This document shows positions 20,757 to 31,636 of a stretch of DNA of 64,000 nt, piece by piece. Within the stretch, counting starts at the first letter, position 1; each line of letters opens with the position of its first letter. This DNA comes from Podospora bellae-mahoneyi (taxonomy: Eukaryota; Ascomycota; Sordariomycetes; Sordariales; Podosporaceae). Below the pieces are notes generated by a model. It was not told where the DNA came from, made no database searches, and worked only from the letters and a program-made list of their open reading frames with translations. The translations under genes and the position numbers were made by a program. Where the stretch lies: contig NC_085883.1 of NCBI RefSeq assembly GCF_035222275.1, positions 2,976,001 through 3,040,000 on the forward strand, read 5' to 3'.

Positions 20757-23194
20757 TCACAAATCAATCAAGCTCTCTTCTACTACTGGCTGCTTAGGCG
20801 CATGCTGAGGAGCGGCCGGGAAAGACTCTTGGTTGTAGCCCGGATACGTCTGACTGGGCTGATGTTGCCAAACAGGCGGAAGCGCAGTTTGCTGAGCGGC
20901 CGGATGCTGCCAGTATGGTTGCTGTGGTTGGGGCGGTGGAGCTTGATGTTGCTGCTGTGGCTGCGATGGCTGAGCAGGAGCCGAGGCGGGAGTCTGTGGG
21001 AGTGAGGGCTGGTATGAAGAATGCATCGGCTGGGCCAAGTTGGGATACGGCGACGCTGCCGGATCAGGGGCAGAAGAAGCGGGCTGTTGCCCTTGTTGTT
21101 GTGGCTGCTGTGAATTGAAATAGAAGGAAGCATGTGGGTCGGCCGTAGGGGTGGTCCCAACAGAGTCTCCCGTGCTGGGTGCAGCGAGCTGAGCTTGAGG
21201 TGCCTGTTGCTGCGCAACCTCGGTGGGATAGCTAGGCTGCTGAGCATATTGTGACGGGGGCGCAGACGGTGCTGCTGCCCAGCTTCCCGTCCTTTGCGGC
21301 ACTTGCTGTGGGGCATATTGGCTATTGGGAGGTATTGCTACCGATTCTCGTCTGTCATAGGGAGGAGCGTACTGGGTTGGAGGTTGAGGTGTTGGCTGTG
21401 GGTAAGAGGGATGGCTCACCGGCCTCCCGTACTCTTGCGGCTGTTGTTCGCCAGTATAAAAGTGCTCGGCTGGCCCAACCGAGGCTGAGACGCTCCCTGG
21501 AAGGGACGGGTATGGTCCCGCGGGCTGACGGGGTGGGGGAAGACTGTAGCCACCAATGCTGTGTTGGCTGTAGGTTTTGGATAGGCGCTCCTCAAGCATA
21601 CGGTCGTAGTACCGCACCACGGTCGAAAGCTTGGCATGTAAGTCAAGCAGAGTGTCTGTAGTGGGTTAGCAGGGGACACTTGGGATAGATGGGGATACTT
21701 GACATACCATGCTTGCTCATGGTTTCTCCATAAGTTCGGGCTAGCTTTGGCCGGAGTGTGCCGATGCTGTCGTACAGCTCCTGAATCTGTGGTTCTCGGA
21801 GAATGGTTCCCGGCGGTTGCGTCTGCAATCGGTCAACCAGCGTGGCAAACAAGTTGATATTCTCCGCCTCCACAGGCGTGAGCTCGTAGTCATTCTTGGG
21901 GAGCGCCAGCGGTGCTGTTGATGAAGACGCGCCGACATTTGTTGTTTGTTCTTTCAAGACTGCGGCGTGCCTCTTCTTTTGCTCCTCCATATCTGCCAAC
22001 GAGGCGGCGATGGCTGCTTTGAGATCTTCATCATCATCCTCAAACGCCTTGGTCACCGATACTTGCTCACCCGACTTTGGTTTGCTCGCTTGCGTTCCGT
22101 TGCTTGCCGGAGGGACATAGGCACGGTTGTGGTTTTGAACCTCCTCCAAACTCATGGCAAGGGCCTTTTTGAGATCCTCATCGAATCCATCGTCAACACG
22201 AGCATTACGCGGTTGCATGCTCGAGCTCTTGTTCTTGTGGGGAAACGACGAGTACAACGAGGAGCGGTCGTTACCAGAGCCGCTCCCCTTCGAAGGGGTT
22301 GACTTGTCTGTCAGTTTTGCGTAGCAGCCATCATCGACACGGACGGCTTGGAGGATGCCAAGATGGGGTAGGGGGAGCGTCTTGCTTGAGCACTGCTGGT
22401 CGAAGCAGTTTCCGCAGTTTCGACAATGGTGTTTTCGGTTGGTAAAGGTAAAGTTAGTTCGACATCGCATGCACACATCGGAATCGACCCACTCGGGGGG
22501 CTGTATCAGATGTCAGTTTGGGGTGCAGAGAGTGAGCTTGCCCGCACATAGGAGACATACCGCACTGCTGTCAATCATGCTGCTGGCGACGGTGACGCGA
22601 GGGGGGAACTGGAACCCTTCTCTCTGAAGGTTTCGATAGACCTCTCCAATATATGACAAATCGTAGCGCCCCTCGGTGGCCGTGGCCCATGACTGAATAA
22701 GCTCGAGTATCTTTGCGCGCACGTCCGCATTGACGGCAGCCGGTCCAACGGCCTTGAGCAGCGAAACCATGCTTTCCATAAACTCTCTCGAGGCAATCTC
22801 GGCCAGGAAATGGGCGCCTCCATTTTTAACACACGTATCGGTGAGCTACGCGTAGACGCCTGGTCAGCTATGCGTTTACCAAACAGATGCCCAAACCAGC
22901 CCTTACACTGAGCGCACTGAGTTGCGTATTGGGGTTCTTATTGCTGATGCGCTTCTTGAGCGAGCGCATCGCCTCCTTGGGCTGCACCGTCTTGGATCGA
23001 ATCACGTCGGAGATTTCGAGGTTTAGAGCGATATCCTCGCTGCGGACACACTGTTGTTAGCACATGGCTCTGTCACACAACCAACAGCGGGGACAGCGGG
23101 GAGCATGACGCAACACCTACAGACTGCTGCTTGTCGCCTTCTCTACCTGCTCGTCCAGGGCAGTATTTGCCCCGGAAGACCACCACCCCATCAT
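20757..23194 (-). CDS. VPS27: ESCRT-0 subunit Vps27 (VHS-FYVE-UIM-GAT, clathrin box)
   Basis: Predicted exons are 23194-23121, 23039-22907, 22845-22561, 22500-21708 and 21655-20757; all phases join and give 727 residues. A VHS domain spans about 10-160. A FYVE zinc finger (about 165-227) carries the PI3P-binding RKHHCRNCG motif. Two ubiquitin-interacting motifs follow: [13 protein letters not shown] near 271-284 and [13 protein letters not shown] near 321-334. A GAT-like helical region lies at about 369-460. The tail is Pro/Gln-rich and ends in LIDL, a clathrin box. The protein should bind PI3P and ubiquitinated cargo on endosomes and start sorting into multivesicular bodies. It is divergent from the Doa4-like deubiquitinase, which acts at the end of the same pathway. 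Confidence 0.95.
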
Positions 23195-24212
23195 CGTGAG
23201 AGATTCTCTATGGAATTGAGGTAGGGAAGCTGGCGCGACAACCTGGAATTCGTTGGCAGTGGGCTCTCTCTCGGGAGGCTGGGGCGGGGAGATGTCGGCG
23301 GCGTCTTCGGTATGAAGTAGGACAATAAACCTGGCAGATAGTCCAAAGGGTCGAACGATGGGAAGAAAAGTATTTGTGCCCAGTCAAGATCTGCGCACTG
23401 GCCAGACAGGAGGTGCGAACGTGTGTTCGTGATGGGTGGATGATGGATTATGCATGGGTTGTTTGCTGGATGTCTCTGCCTGCCTGTTGGTTGCGTATGG
23501 GCCGCCCCCAGGAGCTCGCCTTGCCAAGCGAAACAGTGGACTACCTACACCTGTCAGCCCGTGGCTTGGGACAGCCGCCCCGCCATCTTGAGGTGTGGCT
23601 TGTGCCAGGCAGGCGAGCTTTGGAGACAAATAGTTCTAGGTACTTCTGAAGTTTCTGACTCCCATTGGCCACATAGGTGTGCTATGGTATCAAGAATTCA
23701 ATGTATTCTCAGAGGAGGCCCCAAGTCAGCTCGTTCCTTTATTTGAGAATTCAAGAGTGACGGGAGTGCGTGTAGCTGGTGTGGGGCATATCATGCCCCC
23801 CCAAGAACAGGCAGGGCGCCAAGAGCACTACAAGTACCTCGACGACCGGGGAGCCGGGGTCTAAACGACAGTGGGCTTCCACCATTTCAACGACCGCATT
23901 CGTCACAACTTCACGACACAACTGCCACGGGCGGGATCCCCCACCGCGCAAACAATGGATGGATGGACAACCCTTTGATCTCGAGACAAAGAATGCGCAG
24001 CTTTCCGCCCAAGCTTCACTCCTCGCTTTTCGCCCTCGACCAGACTTGCCGCTCTTTCTTAACGACCTCATGCCCTCGACGACTGCTTACGACGACTTGA
24101 TCCCCCACCCACGTATCTGCTTCTTCGCGACACGGCTCTCTCCCGTCTTTCGACTTCTCGAGTGTTCCAAAGCAAAACCAAGGTACAAGGTCCACCTTCC
24201 AACTTCCTCTCC
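23195..24212. promoter_or_regulatory. Shared divergent promoter region of VPS27 and the Doa4-like gene
   Basis: About 1.0 kb separates the two start codons. The plus-strand side near 23930-24210 is rich in pyrimidines and CTTTC/CTCTC motifs, as is common just upstream of fungal start sites. No independent gene is supported. Confidence 0.5.
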
Positions 24213-27200
24213 ATGACAGGGGCTGTCACCATGATGGACCATGCAGGATCCTCGCGCGCGGGGCCAACAAATGGTGGGCTTCCAAATGGAGGAGGAAATG
24301 GGACGAGAAGGCCGCTTCCACACATTGACGATATCACGTCGGTTGAAGTCGACCTCGACCCTCATGCTCCGATTGAGCGAGTGGTGCAAATGGCCGAAAA
24401 CTACCTTCGACAGGCTGAATCATCAAAGACGTTTGGTCGTCCTGACCTTGCCCTCAAAGATTATATACGGGCCAGTATCATTGTGTTGGATCTGATCAAG
24501 AAGAACAAAGGCTGGGTGTCGATGCAGAGGGATTCCAGGGCGCTTCATGACCGATACACTCGTGTGTTAAGGCAGCTTGATGCTACGCATACCGAGTTCG
24601 AGAGGATCAAGATGGAAATCAAGGCAGACAATGCTAGGACTTGTGTCCAACCAACCGCCCAGAGGCAGAGTCGGAATGGGGGACATATGATTAACGGGAA
24701 CGGTTTCGAAAGGACAAACGGCGCAACAAATGGCACGTCATCGGACCAGAGTTTCCCCCCCTTGTCGCCTCCGAGAACGAAGCCGGTGGTGGGTCCTAAA
24801 CCACAGGGCCTCCATGGTAATGCAATCTCCAAGCCCTCGGCCAAAACGCAGGACCTGGCCCAACGGTTTGCAAATCTGAGGACAACCACAGTACAGACGA
24901 CCCAAGACCCCCGCGTCCGAACCCAGCCGATCGTGTCACCAACAACGGCGGTAGCACCCGGCAGTCCACCTCCATTGTTCTCGCAAACGTCTCTCGGCGG
25001 GTTACCGCGAATGCCAGATGCCATTTACAATCCACCCAGGGGCACCGTTTCGAAGGAGGCAGCCGCACTGCCTTCCAGCACTCCCCGTGCCATGTTCTCT
25101 AGGACAGGTTCGGTGTCGTCCATCAACATTACCAAAGCCCCAAGACCGTCCATGGCAGGAGAGATATTTTCGACAGCTCAAAGCTTCGACAGGCCGACAT
25201 CAAACAAGAGAACAAAACTCTCATTACCCAACTTCTACGATGAAACAATTTCCGTCAAGGATCTGCTCCAGTACCAGCAGGCAGGCTCCAAGGAGATATC
25301 AATATTAATAGTGGACATTAGGAGCCGTGAAGAATTTGACGAAGGTCACATTCTATCTCAGGCCACCATATGCGTGGAGCCCGAGGTATTATCGAGACCG
25401 CACATCTCGGGCGAGGACATTGCCAATAGCATGGTACTGGCGCCCGCAAGTGAACAGCTTCTCTTTGAGAAACGGGCCGACTTTGATCTGGTGGTCTTTT
25501 ATGATCAGGACTCAACCGCGGTTCCCGCAACACCATCAAACAGCATAGAGCACACCGTATTCAACTTTTTCGGCGCCCTCAGCTTTTATGACTTTGTCGG
25601 CGAAAGAGCTGCCAAATCACGGCCTAAACTGCTCGAAGGCGGGCTGGACGCATGGACGAGCATGGTTGGAAAGGCCAGCTTGCAGACATCATCAACCATC
25701 GATCCGACCGCGAAGCAGGCATCCACTGCCATGACCAGGTCATTCTTGAACCAAAAACAGAAGTATGCTGCACGACCCATCCAGAATCCCGAGGAAGCCA
25801 AACGCTGGGAAAAGCACATTTCCGATCCCGCATCCATAATACCCATCCGAACAACCGAAGACTTTCTTCGTCGCTACCCGCCGGTATCAGGACAGAAAGA
25901 GTCCATGGTTTCTTCGTCTGCGCCGTCGCCACCTAGCCAAAGTTTAGAAAGTCCCCTCTATGATCGAATATCCCGCGATGAGAATTTCTACAGCTCCCTA
26001 CCATCCCCCCCGGCTCGTCCCGCCCCTGCGGTTCCTCGCCGTAGTCATAGCGGACTGTCAGATGAACCTGTTCTAGCAAAGGCAGTCGGAATCGCCCCCG
26101 GCGCCGCAAGGCCCGAAGTGCGGAAAAATCGCACCGGTCTCTACAACCCAGGAGTTCATTGCTTTGCCAACAGCTCACTTCAGTCATTGTTTGCCACGCC
26201 TGGTTTCTGCAAAGAGGTATACGATGGATCTTGGAGGCACAACTACAAAGCTCCGAAAAAGCTGGACGAAAACATTGACAACCCACAACTCTTGATGAAA
26301 TGTTTGGAAAATCTCTTCCAGTGGATCAACACCGGATCTTTCAAGTATATCCATGCCAAGACCTTCATGGTACGTAAAACAGTTCAAGTGTGTTCAGCGC
26401 ATCAGTCACTAACAGTGCGTGTAGCAATACATCCGTTACATCCACTCCAAATCAACCAGATCAAAAAACGACGGGGATCTTTTCGGGGGGAATCGCCAAC
26501 AGGACGCACAAGAGTTCTATAACTTCATCCTCACAACCATTGACGATGAGACAAACACTCGTCGAGATCGGGTGACAAACGTGCGAGACGAGTACACACC
26601 TAACGAAGGCACCGCTGTCCAAAACGCAGTAAAATTCTGGAACAACTACGTTGAAGGTCACAACTCTTTGGTGACCAAATACTTCCGTGGTGTGGATGTG
26701 TACATCAACACCTGCTCCAAATGCAACCACCAGTTCCAAAAGTTTGAGGTCTCCGACATGCGAATCCTCAATTTCCCTGATGGCGCGTCAGATCCCATCA
26801 GCATGCTGAAGCTGCTTGAACAGAGCGCCGCGCCAGAGAAAATGGACGGCGCCAGATGTGAGAAATGCAACTCGACGAAGCACCGCACTCGAGCCCGCAA
26901 GTTCGCCCGACTACCGGATCGGCTTGTCTTTTCCTTTCAGCGCAGCATTAATCAATTCGACAAGATGCAAAACATAGTACAGTTCCCGACCCAAGGGCTT
27001 GACGTGCGTCCTTATTTTGCCGGCGCGGCAAACGAACGCGTCGACCCCAGCGATGAACACTACGAGGGTGACATGGTGTATGACCTCTATGCTGTGACGG
27101 TGCACATTGGCGAGACAACTACCTCGGGGCATTATATCGAGTACGTCAGGGATGATCGGAGCAGTGATCCGGAGAGCTGGTGGAAGTGCAATGATCGGGA

Positions 27201-27330
27201 TGTCACGCCGCTCAAGGTCGGGCCGAAGAACCCAAGGAATCTTGAGCAGCTTTATGGGGATTCGGCGGCGAATGCTACGGCGTATTTGGTGTTTTATGAG
27301 AGGAGGGGGACAAGGAATCAAGATGTTTGA
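24213..27330 (+). CDS. DOA4: Doa4-like ubiquitin-specific protease (MIT-like, rhodanese and USP domains)
   Basis: Exons are 24213-26369 and 26425-27330, with a 55 nt intron (GTACGT, CACTAAC, GTAG), giving 1020 residues. A helical MIT/USP8-dimerisation-like domain (about 30-140) precedes a disordered linker. A rhodanese-like domain follows at about 345-475 (ILIVDIRSREEFDEGHI), lacking an obvious active-site Cys. The USP domain starts with GLYNPGVHCFANSSLQ (Cys near 648, oxyanion Asn five residues before). It has two CxxC zinc-binding pairs (CSKCNHQF, CEKCNST), the His box TSGHYIEYV and WWKCNDRDV. Rhodanese plus USP is the Doa4/Ubp5 layout. Doa4 removes ubiquitin from cargo at endosomes. ATG 24213 is chosen; a second ATG at 24231 is also possible. 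Confidence 0.92.
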
Positions 27331-27996
27331 GGAGGAAGAGGAAGTTTGGGCAGGTGGCAGTGGCCCCTTTCTAATTCTGGAGCTTGGAAGAGGTTGGAAG
27401 ACTGAACTAGATGATCAGGGTACTCAGGTTTGAGAATGGTGGCGGGGGATAAATGGCGATGTATTTGGGTTTTGTGCTGTTTTTGGAAAGCATTAGGGTG
27501 GTTACCTAGATAGGTGGTGGGTGGAGCATGGGTGGTTACTTGGCGGGTGGCTGTTTGTTGGTAGCAAAGGCGTGGGAGGGTTGTTGTTTAGTTGCTAGTG
27601 ATACCAATCGAAAATCTGATGGTTTTGTTCCCATAATCAACGACAGCATACTTCACTTCAAGTTTCTTCATCTTGAATCAATGGATCCTCGTTACAGTTG
27701 ACTTCCACGGCTTTCTTCCATTTAATGCTTTTGACAACACAAATTGTCCACAAGTTATAACTAGAAGTTCAAAACTTACAAAGTCCCTCAATAGAATCAG
27801 GGCAATATTCATATCCTCAAAACCATTGCTTCCAACCATGACGCATTATTCTTCAGGTAAAGTAATTCCAGTGATTCATCCTAACTAACATCAAATATCA
27901 AATAAACATGCACTCCAAAACTCCATAGCAATGTCCTCCTAGCATGCACATCGGCTTGAAAACCAACAAAAGACAAGAAAACGCCCCGTTCATCAC
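27331..27996. other. Convergent spacer between the deubiquitinase and acyl-CoA synthetase genes
   Basis: This holds the two 3' untranslated regions. It is AT-rich from about 27600. No gene is seen. Confidence 0.5.
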
Positions 27997-30210
27997 TCAT
28001 TTGTTTCCCACAACCTCCTCAATCTGCTTCTTGTACCTCTCCCTAACCGCCCGCCTGTTGACCTTTTGCGTCGCCGTCACAAGACCCTACACCTTATCAT
28101 TAGCCATCCGTTCTCTTTTCATACTCTGTCAAAAGGAAAAAACTCACGTTATTCGGTGTCCACTCATCATCCACAACCACAACCCCCGCCACCGTCTCCA
28201 TCGAGCTCAACCCATTCTTCCTCGCCACCCCCTGCAAGCTCTTGAGCACCGCATCCCTCACCTTCTTGTCGCGGTGCATATCCGCCTCACCAACCCCCAA
28301 CTCCTTCGCCTTCTCCGCCAGCGCCTTGTCATTCGCCAGCACAACCGCAATCGGCCTCGGGCTCCCGCTGTCCCCATGCACCATGATGTTCTGCACATAC
28401 GCGGCACCCCTATACACCGCCTCAAGCTTCTCCAGCGCAATGTACTCCCCTCCCTGCAGCTTGACCAGGTTCTTCAACCGGTCAATCACCCTCACATGTC
28501 CATCCGGGTCAAACTGCCCGATATCTCCCGTCCTAAACCACCCATCCTCTGTGACAGCCTTGGCGGTTTCCTCCGGGTTCTCAAAATACTCCTTGAGAAC
28601 CGGCTTCCCCCTAAGCAAGATCTCTCCCTGGGGCGGATTGGTAGGGTGATCAACCACATAATCCAGCTCGGGCAAGCTCACAAGCTTCATCTCCACCGCA
28701 GCAGGAACAGGCCCGATCGCCTCCGTCGTCCACTGCAACGGGCACCCAAGTGCTCCATTCCCGCACGTCTCAGTGAGCCCATACCCATTCATCATCGGCG
28801 CCACAACCAAACTCATAAACTTTTGCGTACCGGTGGCTATCCCACTCGCTCCATTGACGATGAACCTCAGTCTGCCTCCTGTCATAACCCGGACTTGGTC
28901 AAAGACGAGCTTGTCCAAAATGCCCTGACCAGGTAACCCAGTCCTGACCATCAAGTCCTTGAGCGCATACGCCCCCCAAAACAGGTTCTTCATGATAGCC
29001 CCACCACTGTTGACCTTTCCTTCTACTCCCTTCCGGACGGTCTCCCAGATTTGGGGGACACCAACCATGACCGTCGGTCGGAAAGCTCTCATGTCTCCGT
29101 AGCAGTTCCTCATGCTTTGATCGGACAGCGTCCGTGGGCTGCCGTACCCCAGAGTAGCCCCAACAAATATGGCAAGATTCTCCAACACCAACTCAAAGAT
29201 ATGCGCCAGAGGGAGATAAGCAAGAACATACTCCTTTTGTGAGACACTCTCCTCCATGACAGAAAACAACCCCGCCACCGCAGCAACAAACCCCCCATGA
29301 CTAACCGGTACTCCTTTTGGTGGTCCGGTGCTGCCAGAGGTATACATGATGCAGTAGACCTCTTCCGGATCCTTTGGCGGGTTCGCCTCGACGGGGTTAT
29401 CCTGCCCCAGCTGCCGCAGTTCCTCAAAGCTCAACACCTTGAGATTTGGATGGGTAGATTTGAAAGAGTCAATCTCAGAGTCGGGGACTGGTTGGTGGGA
29501 GTTATTGTTGTAGATCAAGAATTTAATCTGATCACCAGCTGCTTCGAGCGGTTTCTTCGCTGTCTTGAGAAGGTGAGGGTCGATGAAGATAGCAGAGGCT
29601 TTTGACTGCAGCAGTGAGTGCTCTACTCCCGACGGGCCCAAGGTGTCGTACGCGGTGACGATGGTGAGGGATTGGGAGGAGCAGGCGTGGGAAAGAGTTA
29701 GCCATTCGGGACTATTTCCACTGTTAATACCTTCCAGCATCATGTTATTACGGAGTGAACCTACCTGGTGGCAGCAAAAATATGCACCCTCTCCTTCTCC
29801 TTTAAACCCAGCTTCACCAACCCTGCTCCCACCTCGAGAGCCTGCTTAAAGTACTCCCCGTAGGTCAAATACCCATAGTCGCTCAGCTCGAAAAAGGTCC
29901 ATTCCTTGTCCACCAGCTCCTCTTTTCCGTCGATCACTTTGGGGATTTTCTTGTTCTCTTTGTGGACTTTGATGAGCTTTCTGCTACCGATGGCCGGTTC
30001 GTCTGGGTAGAGCTTTGCCGAGCGCTTCAACAGGTCGAAGGTAGTATTAACATCCGGGGCGGGGCGCTCGAGGAGGCCATCGCGGGCTTTGGGATGACGA
30101 CGGGGGATGGTCTCGTTGGGAACTTGAGGGTGGTTTGGCACCGGTATTGTGTAAGGCGGGTGTTGGACCTTCCTGAGGGGGATCGAGGAGGTGTTGTAGG
30201 AGGTGGGCAT
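27997..30210 (-). CDS. FAA1: Long-chain fatty-acid-CoA ligase
   Basis: Exons are 30210-29765, 29720-28148 and 28086-27997; phases join and give 702 residues, the usual length for yeast Faa1/Faa4. The N-terminal TYGEYFKQALEVGAGL block is followed across the first junction by HIFAATSGNSPEWLTL and VTAYDTLG. The AMP-binding P-loop motif YTSGSTGPPKGV is at about 275-286. NGYGLTETCGNGALGCP and the hinge region GWFRTGDIGQFD...VIDRLKNLVKLQGGEYI are both present, so it should be active. It makes fatty acyl-CoA from fatty acid, ATP and CoA, for lipid synthesis, beta-oxidation and protein acylation. The last exon encodes only 29 residues, ending in a basic tail (NRRAVRERYKKQIEE). Confidence 0.95.
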
Positions 30211-31636
30211 TTTGAGTTGTTACCCTGTGTAGGGAGAGGTACAGGGTGAAATGTAATAGGTTCGCAGGTAGGCGAAGAAGGCAGACAGCGGTCGTCTGAA
30301 CTGCGTCGTGTAACCGGCAAGCTGTCAAACTTGCGAGTCGAAGCTTGTCAGAGCTAGTTTGCTCCAAGTCGGTCGAAAACACCTCTGCAAGTCCGTTGGT
30401 TAATTAGCCAAACTGGCGGAATCCGGAGAACCTAAAAGCTCGTTTCTTGTCCTTACCAAACGCCCCAATCTCCAAAGCTTGTGATATCGATACCTCGGCT
30501 TTCAATAAAGTTGACTTGTGTAAGTCGGCCAAACTATGGCTTGCATATACGGCGAGGCTGCTTTTGGTAGCGTGACCTGGGGGGCCGTGTAAGACAAGCG
30601 GCTCGTATTGGACGGTTGGTTACGTTCGTCAAAGAAAAGTATGGTATGCCAAGGGGGCGTTTTGAATTTTGTTGAGAAGGAGCACAACAGAAGCTTTTAC
30701 GATGTATCAAAGAAAAGAAGCTGCTGGGTTGAGATGCCTCGGTTCAGGGTCATGGGAGCAGTTTCAACTCGGGGAGCTGGCTGTTTTGAGGTGTCCAGCG
30801 CAAGCGAGCTCGTCTCCATTTTTATTGTTTCAATCAATGCCTTGATCGGTTGTTTTCCACAGGGTCGTACACAATGACCTCAACGATTTTTGAGCCGCGC
30901 GCTCCTTCTAAAGGCCCCAAGCAGTTGAGGTGGGTGATGACGGCACATGACAGGCCACACAGGGGGGGTACCCACTGTGTCGGAACTTGCCTTGCCAAGG
31001 TGCGCTAGAACCCCACCTGGTCCATGCTCCCCATATCCACAGATGACATCATTCGAGTTAAGCCGCGCGGTTCTCGGGTTGAACCGTTTCTGATGTTGAT
31101 TGAAGGTATTCCCAGCATACTATGCAAAAAGCTTTTCTCGATCTAATAACCTTCATGGGAAAGGTTTTGGCTGGTGAAGAATGCTGAAATGACCCTGACT
31201 GCTTCAGCCCTATGAGCACGCCAATGTGGGGTGTAAGGAACAGGGTCGAACGATGTCCCCACCACACGATGTCATCGATTGTTTGCTGGGAAAGGTTCAT
31301 GAGGTTGCGGTTTACATCAGGTCAGCTGGAAAGTCGCATTCACCGAATAGATAAGAGAAGCACTCATAGAACAGATGAAAGAGAAGGAAAATCAGGGTGG
31401 TATCTATTTTCTGCCGAGATGCCGGTAAAGTAAAGGGGCGCACTGTTAAGGATTTCGAACATCAGGCCATTTGAAGTCGTGCGATATACCTCATTACTCT
31501 GTCGACAAGGTGGAAAATTTCATAAGGATCCAGGTGCAGTTTTGCCCTCAATCAGCTCCATGGTTTTGTGGTATGAGATGCGAAAAATATTCGTACATGG
31601 GAGCCGTACATCGTACATCACCCCAAAGGAGCCTAC
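30211..31636. other. 1.4 kb intergenic region
   Basis: The left part is the promoter and leader of the acyl-CoA synthetase. The right part flanks the 3' end of the dead ankyrin gene. Short ORFs show no recognisable content. Confidence 0.45.
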
